DNA of 64,000 nucleotides from Cydia pomonella (taxonomy: Eukaryota > Arthropoda > Insecta > Lepidoptera > Tortricidae). The DNA lies in the NCBI RefSeq assembly GCF_033807575.1, contig NC_084724.1:14127228-14191227 (forward strand). Direction: 5' to 3'. The position numbers and the translations under genes are program-made. Shown piece after piece: positions 11,601 through 23,600 of the stretch (its first letter is position 1; each line of letters begins with the position of its first letter). Under the pieces are notes generated by a model. The model did not search any database. It was not told the origin of the DNA and saw only the letters and a program-made list of their open reading frames with translations.

Positions 11601-14600
11601 GACGGCGGGCTTGGGCTTGGCCTTGGCGGAGGCGTGGCGGCGCAGCGCGGAGGCGGGGGCGGGAGCGGAGGCGGGGGCGGGCGCGGACAGCGACTCGCTG
11701 GACGCGGGCTGCGAGCGGGAGCGCGGCCGCGGCCCGCGGGCGCGCCTGCTGCGGGAAACGTCGTCGGGTTATTACGATTACTACTCTACGAGGCGATTCT
11801 AATGAACTTCATAATCATAATAATAATCATAATAATTTATTTATAAAACCAATTTATACGTCATTAATAAATAATTTAGTAATAGTACCTATAGTAATTT
11901 ACCAAAAATACATGGTACTTATGATAGTTATTACAATAACATAACAAAAACAAAAACAGTATAATTATTGCGCTTTATACGCAATGAATTCGTCGTAGCT
12001 GTAAAAGGATTGCTCGATAAGCCACTGCTTTAAGCGAAATTTAAAGCTGCCCAAGCTTGGAGCATCATGTTTTTTGGCAACTTATTCCAACTTCCGATCA
12101 ATGCCTCAATGGGGATGGCAACTGTTAAAGGTAGCGGTAGATAGCCAGCGTAGATCTTACGTGTCTTTCGATTTGTTCAATGGTACATGTCCACACATGT
12201 CCCAGTGTACCTGTGCTTGTGCGCGGTGTCGAGGTCGGGGAAGTCCTCCGGGTTGGGCGGCTTGCGCGGCGGCGCGGCCTGCGCGCGCCGGTACGCCTCC
12301 TCGTCCTCCCACGTGCGCGTGTACTTGTTGGGCCCGCGCCTACATCGTCACACAAATCGATTACACATCATCATATCATACGAGACGATTTCATGTTAGG
12401 CCCCTCCTGACTGGGCAATAACATCGGTGCGGCACGGTGGTGTGATATACCGACTAGATCTATACCGAATTCATCAAATAGGGGCACTGATATATATGTA
12501 CAAGACAGGCTATCGAGAACAAATTGTGTCCGCCATTTTCGGCGTTTGACATCTGTCACTAAGCTAAAGAATAAGCGTAGCTAGCCAGAGGCGAAACTGT
12601 TACGACAACTGTTCATTTTCTGTCTACATACGCACTGTAAGGAATCCACACAAAATGTATTTTTTTACTAGTGCATTGATTTTTCTTTACATATGTAACA
12701 CTGACGACATTAAAATTTATTAAAATAGTCATTAAACTCTTTCTATTTGACTCTCGTACTTGTAGCCATTTTTATCAAATCGCGCTTATAGTCTAGCATA
12801 TGTACAATGCAAGCATGGCACATATCTCGCGTCAGCGTTAAAATTAAATATAATGACTTTATAATAATTGCTGTATTTGCGATTACGCCATACATCGATT
12901 TATGAGTTAGTTTACGTTTATACGTACTCCTAGCTAGTACTCATATACCTTGGTTATCAATAAATACATATACCAAAATCAGTGTTTCCATCAAGACTAC
13001 AATCAACCATCAAGTTTCATATCAGCTCAGATGTACAACCCGTACAATAAGCATAGTATACTCTTTAAATATAAGAAAAACACTACATTATATTACGGGA
13101 TAAGGAGTAATATATAATTATTATGTATATATTCTTCAAACAATAAGGTAGGTAATCATTAGTACCTACGTGTTACATCTGCGAAATGTAATCTATGCGC
13201 CAAAGAAAATGGCGTACCACCGCGCGTGTTTAGTGACGTTTCAAACTGTTTTCGCAGTGTATTGTTATGTATTATATATTAACGCGCAAATACATTTTTT
13301 TCTTTTTTTTCGTTACACACGTGACGACTCTAGTACTATACCTGGACTAGATCCTTACGATCACGATTGCTAAGCGGTCAGGATACAGAACTGTATTTAG
13401 TGCAAATTCATATCATACATTTCGTACTTGCATTGAGTAGCGAATGTATGAACTCGCACTAAACACTAATCTATAAGTAAAAAAGCTGATAGGTTTTTAA
13501 ATTTTCTCAATGACGTAATGTACAACTACAGGGTGGGCAAATAAAATATATACACTTGCCCCCTTATTCATAAACGTGTACTAAAGTTACGATGCCGCTA
13601 ATCATCGTTTGTCCCTTTCCGACGTATTGGTATGATGGAAAGGGACAAACGATGATTATCGGCATCGTAACTTTAGTACACGTTTATGAATAAGGGGGTT
13701 AGTTTTAGGGTTCCGTACCCAAAGGGTAAAACGGACTCCGCTGTCCGTCCGTCCGTCTGTCACCAGGCTGTATCTCATGAACCATGATAGCTAGACGTAC
13801 AGAAACCTCGGTGGGCGAGTCCGACTCGCACCTGTCCAGTTTTTTAAATTTTAACTATATTAAGTGCAAAATGTATTAAATATTTTTTCATAAATATATT
13901 ATTTAGGGTTGGCAATTTTACACGGAAGATAATTTCTGCCAAATGTGTACCTCTACCAGCGAGCATTTTTTCTCAAATGTTTGTTGTTTAAAACACGTTG
14001 TTTGCTCGATTAATTTCGAAAAAACAGTGACTGATTGGCACCCAAATTTTGCAGCCCCTGACTTATTTCTGTGGGGCTATCTAAAACTACGTATCTATGT
14101 GCTAACAAGCTGGTGAACCTTAAACAGTTAAAACCGACCATCCGATACAAATTTACTAAGATAACGCCGAAAATATGCTGAAAATTGCGATGATAAGGGC
14201 TCACATTTGCCTGCTGTTAGTGGCGTGGTGGACATATGTTAGACATTATGTTCCGCACGTATTTGCCAATCCTGAATAATATATAACTAAAACACTTTAT
14301 AATCCTTGAACTTAATATGGTTAAAATTTTAAAACAAAATGTACTTATACTTTTTATTTTCCCAACCCGTATAAGAAAATATCCAACCAAGCATGCCATG
14401 CACTGCTCGAATGTAATAAGCCAATCAAGCAGAAATAATTTAGTTCACTGACCGGAAATGTCGGTACCTCCATTTTGAAACGCGTTAGAACAGATTAGGT
14501 TTTTTATTAATTTTGAGTGAGACATTATGTAAACATCAGTGTAGTCAGCAATAGAAATAGCTAAGCGATCAAGATGTTAATAGTAGTTTATGTGACTGCT

Positions 14601-17600
14601 ACATAATGAAAGGTATTATAATACGTGTGCGGGTTTGTGAAACGAATGAAATGAGTTTCATAAAAGGATCACACGAGAATTTTAACCCTTAAATGCATGA
14701 TTTTTTGTATAATTTTCTAATAAATTTAAATAGATGGGTAATATTGTATATATTGTGGGAAAAATAAAGAAAAAAAACATAGTAATTAAAAAATATATAT
14801 TCTTTTCATCAAAATATACGATGTAGACCTACATCCTAATGCATTTAAGGGTTAATGCCTAATTATGTACAGTTACACACACTGCTTTATCTAGATCCAT
14901 ATCATAACTTCATAACAAACTAAATTTATACTTTTGTAGGGAAGTTTTTGCTATGGAAGTAGATCAAATATTATTATACTTACGCTCCTATCCCCAGTAT
15001 TATTTTAATAATAAAATAACGTTCATATCATCATTATATCGTCCGCTAAGGGATAGGGATAAAATTAGGAATGATATTTTCTCAAACTTGCAATGAAATG
15101 TTGACATGACTTACTTCAGATTAGGTCCGGAAATACTACGTATCCGTTGAGATGAGTAAAGGAATACAGCGGAGCCTTACACACCTAGGTCTGTACAGCA
15201 ACCTTCTCAGTCTTGCCATTTAACCATCAAACAATTTTTGGTTCGTTATGACTTTTTTGTTTTTTTGTGTGTGTGCTTTTTAGGGTTCCGTAGCCAAATG
15301 GCAAAAAAACGGAACCCTTATAGATTCGTCATGTCCGTCTGTCTGTCCGATTCTGTCACAGCCACTTTTTTCCGAAACTGTAAGAGCTATACTGTTCAAA
15401 CTTAGTAAGTGGATGTATTATATGAACCGCATTAAGATGTTCACACAAAAATAGAAAAAAAACAATAAATTTTGGGCGTTCCCCATACTTAAAACTGAAA
15501 CTCAAAAAATCTTTTTTCTTCAAACCCATACGTGTGGGGTATCTATGGATAGGTCTTCAAAAATGATATTTAAGTTCCTAATATCATTTTTTTCTAAACT
15601 GAATAGTTTGCGCGAGAGACACTTCTAAAGTGAAAAAATGTGTCCCCCCCCCCTGTAACTTCTAAAATAACAGAATGAAAAATCTAAAAAAATATATGAT
15701 ATACATTACCATGCAAACTTCCACCGAAAATTGGTTTGAATGAGATCTAGTGAGTAGTTTTTTTTTAATACGTCATAAAATTTAAAAAAAAATTTTTTCA
15801 TCAAACCGTTAGGTGTGGGGTATCTATGGATAGGTCTTCAAAAATGATATTTAGGTTCCTAATATAATTTTGTTCTAAACTGAATAGTTTGCGCGAGAGA
15901 CACTTCCAAAGTGGTAAAATGTGTGTCCAAAGTGGTAAAATGTTGAACAAGATCTAGTAAGAAGATTTTTTTTAATACGTCATAAATTGTACGGAACCCT
16001 TCATGCGCGAGTCCGACTCGCACTTGGCCGCTTTTTTTATTATTGCTTGGTTGTTAAAGATTTTTGCATGACTAAACTAATTTCTTTGGGTAAAAAAAAA
16101 TAGGGCTGTATCTCCTAAGCCGTGCGTCGCAGCGCAAAGATAATAATTTTTTTGTTCCCCTTTAATACTTCACGCACTGAATAACCTATCACATTAGGAT
16201 ATGAAACAATCATCATCATCAGATTTTTTAAATTTATTTCATTGCAAGTTTGAGAAAACCACTATACAAATTGCGGCGAGAAACGGGGCTTCGTTTCTCG
16301 GCTTCGGTAATGTCTTTAACATGCTCATAAAAAAATCTATCATATCAAATTTACAAGTATTCAATCGCACGATACAATTTGTGGAGGTAGTTAAAGAAAT
16401 GATCAGGTAAATCTCACTCCAGGTTTTCTTCCTATCTACCCCCATCCCTAGTCAGGCCAGTCTCCGCCGGATATATCGGAGCGGCCAATGTGTGGCGTGT
16501 AACGTGCCGGCGTCGGTGTAGATACATCGGACGGTAGCGCTACGTTACCCGTATCGGCGGTTGCGGCGCGCGTGCGGCGGCGCGTCCTCGTTGCGGATGT
16601 CGTAGCCGTACACCGCCACCAGCTCGTCGCGCGACTTCGGCGCCTGCGCCCCGCCGGCAACACACCGCACTCATACACACGTGGGCCTCAATCCATCGCA
16701 TTAAGGTCACTTAGGGCCAGTTGCACCAAACTGTCTGTCACCGTTAAAGCGTTCGCTAAATTTTATTGTATGAAAAGTTTCATAATAAACTGCCGCGGCA
16801 CGCCCGGTGACGTTGATCAGTCAGTCAAGTGCAGATGGTGCAACTGGCACTTAATGTATACATATTTATCAACTCGACTGTACACTCAGCCAAGAAACTG
16901 GTGTACAAATAGAGTCGAAAAGCGGTAAACCACTTTCTTGGCTGACTGTACAGGCGTCCGGTTTTATATCCCGTTTACACAGCAGCCTCCTTCGTTTTAG
17001 ATTCAATCGAATATAAAATAATCATCAAATACCATTGAATATTTATCACTCGCTTTACGGTGAAGGAAAACTTCGTGAGGAAACTGAACTAGTACGGCCC
17101 GATTTCCCCTCTGGATTAGAGGTTCGGATGGCAGAAGCTTTCGTGAAAACTAGTGCCAATGACAATACTTGGGATGAGTTGCAAAAGCGGACCTCGGGCT
17201 CCAATGATAAAAAGCCAGGACAACGGAAGGAAGATGATGACTGAAAGTTAAAACTATGTTTTACTAAAGGGACATCTCACATAAAAGAGGCCCTAATTTC
17301 ACAAAGGACTTGCGTGTATCACATTTAGTGACCTGATTTTTATCTCATCTGTACAGTCAGCATCAAAAGTAACGGATGAATTCTGAATAACTCTTCGAAA
17401 TATAAATAAATTTCTAAAATTCGCGCTCAAAAGTATATCTTTTACAGTCTTAGTTATTCTATATTAAAGACATCACTTTTTGTTAAGCTGTTACGGAATG
17501 GTAGATACTTATGAAACGTTATTTGATCCACTAATTTTGATGCTGACTGTACTAATGACCTGACTGAATCTTCGCCATTTTGAAAAATTTCCAATAATTT

Positions 17601-20600
17601 AATTAACAATAAAAGCTATTGAATCATTGAACCTGCTCAAAAATTCCGTTAAGAATAGGGTTGTTTCCATCTACAAATCTTAGGGCAGAATTGTATCCCA
17701 ATAAATTCTTTTGGATTATAAGAACATGTTTAACTACTTTTAGGGGACCTGTAATGACCATATTTTTGTAAATATTGAATTTAAAATATCTTTTGGCACA
17801 CGTCACGTGACCAAACTAGAAACGTCTTTGAAGATTCTGATGACGTCACAACTCTCGGATTGACACTGTTGACAGTTAGGCGATAAACAACAAATGACAA
17901 ATGTCAGTTGACAGTTCGTATCTTCTACTGTAGTTCGTGTCAAACCGTAAACTGTGACGTCACACAATTTCAAAGAGCGTTTTGGGCGCGAAAGCCTCTG
18001 TCAAAATATATTTTGTTAATTTAACATATTTAAAGTTTTTAGTATAAAAGTTGAATTTTAGGGCAATTTTTAGTTAATATAGAACGTAATACGAGCGTTT
18101 CAAAAAATTGGAAACAACCCTATTGCGAACTGTTGATGAGAACATCCGTATATACGAAGGCAGTTGCGCGCGACCTTCGCTTCCGGTCAATAAGGCATAT
18201 TACGGCACCTGCTCGTTCTCGTTGTACTTGTCGTGCGCCCAGCGGTCGATGACCTCGGACTTGCGCGCGCGGCGCCGCTCGGCGGCCGGGGAGCCCTCCT
18301 TCTTCTCCGACGAGGTTTCCGACGTCGTGTTGGCTGGCTCCTCTCCGCTACAATATAAACAAAACACTTTAAGATTGCAATCTAACTACTTTTGAGGGAT
18401 CCATAGCCAACTAGGAACCCTTATAGTTGCGCCATGTCTGTCTGTCCGTCCTCGACTTTGTTCCGTGATCGTTAGTGCAATTTGGCATGGATACATAAAT
18501 CAAGCATTACGACCGAACGGTAAAATAAAAACTAGAAAAATAAATTAGGGTACCTCCCATACAAAATGGTATCGTTGGATAGGTCTTTCAAAACGAATAA
18601 GGGTCTTCTAAAATCATTTTATGATAAAGTAAATAGTTTCGGAAATAATAACTCTGAACAAAAAATAACTCTGAATAAATGATTGATTGAGTGATTGATT
18701 GATTGAACGAAAAAAAAAATGTCTCGTCGTTTTGTTTTTTCGAAAATGTTCAAAATAGTGAAAATTGGCATAAATGACTTAAGTGCCATTAGGTTCTATG
18801 TCACGTAAGACCGGTGTGAGTACGCTCAGATAATGACTACATCTTTTACGCTTATGAATCTTATAGGTCCAGCTCACAGAGCCACTAGTTAGAAGAAATT
18901 AAGTCTGCTAATCACTTGGCTACATTGCCGTTAGTATGTATCACTGTTTTCAGTTAACTGGCTATCCTTGAACCTTATAGCAAACAAATAAAGTATACCA
19001 ATGTCCAGCCAAGTGCTGGCCGCATACACGCAGTGCACGCGACGGACGCACTGGGCAGCGGAGCGCGAACATTAGAAAGCTGCAGCCAATTATATTTGTT
19101 TACCACATGTTCTTTAATTGGGGTTTCTGTCTATTTGGTATGGAATGTAGTTGCTGATAGGTTTAAATGAGGTGTCATTAAATTCGGCGTTTTATTACAA
19201 GCTTTTATTTAACTTGCAATGTATCTATGTAAGTATGTAACTATGTTTGTGCGGGTCAAATCTTGCAAGTTCAATTTGACCCACTTCCCAACTTCCAATG
19301 AAGCTGAAAATTTGCATACATATGTAAGTTGGGTGACAATGCAATATTATGGTACCATCAAGCAGATCTGATGAAAATGCTAGTATAATTTTTAATATCG
19401 GCTCAGGAATGACGGAGTTATGGAGTAACAAACATAAAAAAAAAACTTAATTGATAACCTCCTCCTTTTGAAATCTTGAAATTGGTTAAAAATGTGTCAA
19501 ATGATGGAAAACACAAGCCAAACAAACTCACATACGGTCACCCATATTATATATATATTAGCCCATATATTAAGGTAGTGTATATATATGGGGTGTAGGG
19601 GGGAGTAGTCACGCGGGTTCAGGTGTGCGGCGCTGAGCCAGCGGGCTCACTCCCTCAAGTCTATCATACGCGTCCCCGTCGTCTATGGCTCTGCCGCCGC
19701 AGGCCATGGACGAACCCATCCCACTTGTGGGGTGGGTCGCACACCCTGGTAATGCTGGTGGTCGGTCGGGCGTCGCACGTTCCATCTGCCCCGGACCACC
19801 AGCAGCCGAGTATGAAGGCGACGTCATAACCCACGAGGACCTAAAAACCCGAAGGGGGTATGACACACTCTGGAGTTTCCTGTAGAACATGGCTGGCAAT
19901 TTGGTTTCGATCTAATTGGCAGCTATGTTTTATGGATCTCCCGGTTCCGCTTAGGGAGTAGGTGACCTAGGCGGACTACACTCACCTACCTGCGTTTGTC
20001 CTGCGCAGTAGAGCGCCGTCAGCGGGGATGCAGGAGTCCTAGGGGCCGAGGCCCGCAGGGGGTCGGGGTTAGTTATCCCCTGTGGGCCAATATGCCCTTT
20101 TTGGTCCGAATTTCCGGCGAAACGGTGGCCCTGCAACTAGCCACTGCAGGGTAATGGACACGCGTCCCGTACGGTCGAGGTGGTACGGTCCGCAGGCGAG
20201 GTGTGGGGAGGGGCGTCCTCTGGGAGGATGCCTGGGGCTCGGCCATGCTGACGGGGCAAGGGCGCGTGGAACCACTGGAGGAGATGGGATCGTCTCTTCC
20301 AGCCACGTGTCTGCAGCTCCCGATGTCGCGCAGGAGAACCAACTCAACACACCTATACCTCTTGGGTATTCCTGGTGTCCAAAGTGACATCCCCAAAGGT
20401 GCGGGCTCCATGGAGGGTGGGAAGCTCGAGAGGTGAAAACAAGCAAAAGGAACAATGGATGAACCAAGATCCCAAACCCCAACACCGGAGGGAGACGGAG
20501 CAGCTTCGGCTGTACCGGGAACCTCCACCCAACACACCACACCACAGGGTCAAGGAGCTGTTTCGACAGTTCCTCCCTCCTTAACACGTGCCTACAGGGA

Positions 20601-23600
20601 GGCACAAGCAACCCTGGCAGGCAACAACACACACGATGGTGGAGCTGTTCCGACAGTTCCGCCACACACCACACCACACAAAACACACACACACCGTGGC
20701 GGCGCAGTCTCGACAGTACCGCCATGCAAGGGACAGTCCGCACCAGGTGGGAGAGCCGCCGGGAAACCGAAGGCACGTAAACCTGATGCGTTGACGCCCA
20801 AAGCAGCAGGCCCGGTGCTCCAGAGTACTGCGCCTCCACTACCGACACCGGGGACATCCAAGGGTGCCATACCGAAGGGAGGGAAACCCCCCGCCAAGGT
20901 AAAGCGCACCCAGCCCCTACTACCAACACCGGGGACATCCACGGGTACCATTCCAACGGGAGGGAAACCCCCCGTATCGGAAAAGCGTACCCGGCCCCTA
21001 CCTCCAGCACCGGGGACATCCAGGGGTGCTGTTCCAACAGGGGGAAAACCCCCTGTTACGGAGCAGGACCCGGTGATTGAACTGGTGCAGGTGGTGTTGG
21101 ACCCTATCTCTGCCCAGCTGGAGGCTGGCTGGACCGTACACGAGTCCAGGAAGGCGCGGAAGCGAAAGCCCGGTAAACGGGCTGAACTTCCTGTGCCCCC
21201 GCCTCCACCTGTTACAGCCGCGGCTAAGCCGCACAAGCGTAACAGGAAGCAACGGCAGAGATACAGAAGGGCCCAAGCGGCCCTGAACAACACCGCCCCG
21301 GAGCCCCAACAAGGCGCCCCTGGAAAGGATGGGGAGCGGGCAGCAGCTGGCCCACCAGCAGCAAACCGCGCCCCCCTCCAGGGGAAAGGGGCGAAAGGAA
21401 CCAGGGCCGAGGGTGGGAGTAACCAAGGGGCCCGGTCGTCTGCCAAGAGGGCTCGTCTTGACGAGACCATATCCCCCAGGGGCGAGCCTAAGAGGCAGAA
21501 GACTGGACCGCGAGGTGAAACCCCCCATGCCGACTATGCGGAGGCTGCAAAGGCGGACCTACTGATGGCAGTGACCACTGCCACCTCGGGACACCTGAGC
21601 CCGCAGCAGTCGGAGGAGGTCCAGAGGCAACTGCTAGCCCTGCTCTCACAGGAGGCAAAGCAGCCGACCGAAAGCCTTCCCGCGGGACCGATCTTCAGGG
21701 GCAAGCCTACCTGGGCTAATGGCTCCTTGAGATTGTGGTGCGAGGATCAGGCTACGCTAGCATGGCTCAAGCGCAGCGTGGCCACCATCACCCTCGATAA
21801 GGGGGAGAAGGTGGTGGTCAGGCGCCTCAGCGAGGTGCCAAAGCGAGTACGATGCGGCATCCTGTTCCCGGGCGTCTGGAAGGACTTTGGCGAAGTAGGC
21901 CGAGCCCTTCGGTACCAGAACCCGTGGGCGGAAATAGACCGCTGGCTACTCAACCGGCGCGAGGTGCAGGGAACGGAAACGTTCGCTGTCGTCAGCGTGC
22001 CGGAGACAGTGGTGCAACCCTTGGTGGACCGCGGGCGCCGACTTGGCTTTATGCTGGGGTCGGTGTACGTGAAGTTCGAGGGGGCACGAGGAAAATTCAG
22101 GGAGCAGCCGCCCCCTGTTAGCACTGTCGCCACTGGTGGCGAAGCCGCTGCACCGTCCGAGCCCATGGACACTTCCGGGGCGACGCAGGAACCCATGGAC
22201 GAAGTCCAGGTGCCTGAGTCGCAAGCTCCAGCGCAACCTCCCTCCGTCTCCGAGGAGAACGAAGAAGAACTTCTTCGTGACTCCTCGGAGAGTGAGGGGG
22301 AATGCGCGCAGGGGCTAGGGAAGTTGGCCATCGACAAGGAGGAGGAGGAGCCGATGTCGGCGGAGGAGGGTGATCCTTGTGAAGGAACTCCCTTCGCCCA
22401 TTGGTAAATTCCTCCAAGCCAACCTCCACCACAGCGAAACGGCGACGGCGCAGATCCGGAAGTGGTTGGAGGACAACACAACATCCGTAATTCTGATCCA
22501 GGAGCCGTGGGTCAGAAGGGGCTCTGTCTGCGGACTCCGCAACTTAGGAGGTAAGCTAACAGTCTACTCGGGCCCGGACAACCCCCGGGCTTGCATCTAC
22601 ACAACCAATAACATACATGCGCAACCTCTAACGAGCTTCTGTTCCAGAGACCTGTGCGCTATAAAACTGCACGGGGCGCAAGACTCCAGCCTGCAGGAGG
22701 TGGTAGTAGCCTCTGTGTATATGCCGGAGGCTGAAGAACCACCACCGCACGACATGGCAAGGCTGGTCAACTACTGCGAAGAGGCAGGGCTCGAGCTCAT
22801 CGTGGCCACCGACTCGAACGCGCATCACCCCCTATGGGGGATGGAAGCAGGTAACGAGAGAGGTAAGAAGCTCGTCGAGTACCTATTCACTACAAACCTC
22901 AACCTCCTTAACACAGGTTCAGAACCGACATTTGTAAACAGACGCAGCAGGACAATCATTGACCTGACCCTAGCAACCGAAAAAGCATCGAGACTAATCT
23001 CGGGCTGGCATGTATCGAAGGAGGTATCGTGCTCAGACCACAAGTGGATTCGATTTGACATTCAGGTAGAAACACGAGCAGCAGTGCCCAGGCGGAACCC
23101 ACGCAAGATGAATCGTGACCTTTACACGGTGCGATTGTCTACAACATTGAAACAGCTGGAGGGTCCCCCTAGAATAGAAGGCACAGCGGGCATAGAGGAA
23201 CAGGTAAGCATTCTCACGAGCACCATTCTGGATTGCTACCATCAAGCATGCCCCTTATCGACCCCACCGACCAGAAGCAGAGGGAAAAACAACTGGTGGG
23301 GACCTGAGCTGGAGAGACTCAGGGGCAAGATGAGGAGGCAACTGAACAGAGCTATGAACACAGGCGCTGACGAGGACTGGGACAACTATAAGTCCACCAA
23401 GGCCAAGTACAAAAAACGTCTCAGGTACAGAAGCACAAACTCTTGGCGCAAATTCTGTACAGACATCGAGACCACCACGCAGGCCAACAGGGTAAGGAAG
23501 GTCCTCTCCACCAACTCGACCATAACCTTAGGATCCCTGCGTAAGCCAGACAACTCTCTCACAAACTCACCGGAGGAGGCGGAACGGGTCCTAGTGCAAA

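Larger units (their letters stand above)
13527..14371 (+). mobile_element. Tc1/mariner-like transposon relic 2
   Basis: The ends TACAGGGTGGGCAAATAAA and the complement of TACGGGTTGGGAAAATAAA match relic 1. It shares the AGATAATTTCTGCCAAATG and TTATTTCTGTGGGGCTATC interior. It is interrupted near its left end by a palindrome and a subfamily C fragment. No open transposase remains. Confidence 0.75.

Noticed and set aside
11362..11802. 146-codon plus-strand frame rich in Leu/Gly/Ala
   Set aside because: It is the complement of btz exon 7 and its decayed copy; the minus strand has splice sites and frame continuity with neighbouring exons.
20069..21470. Antisense frames of 322 and 292 codons (and 245 codons at 21747-22484)
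   Set aside because: They mirror GC-rich Pro/Ala codons of the LINE ORF1 on the plus strand, have no recognisable motif, and the plus-strand frame continues into a coherent LINE.
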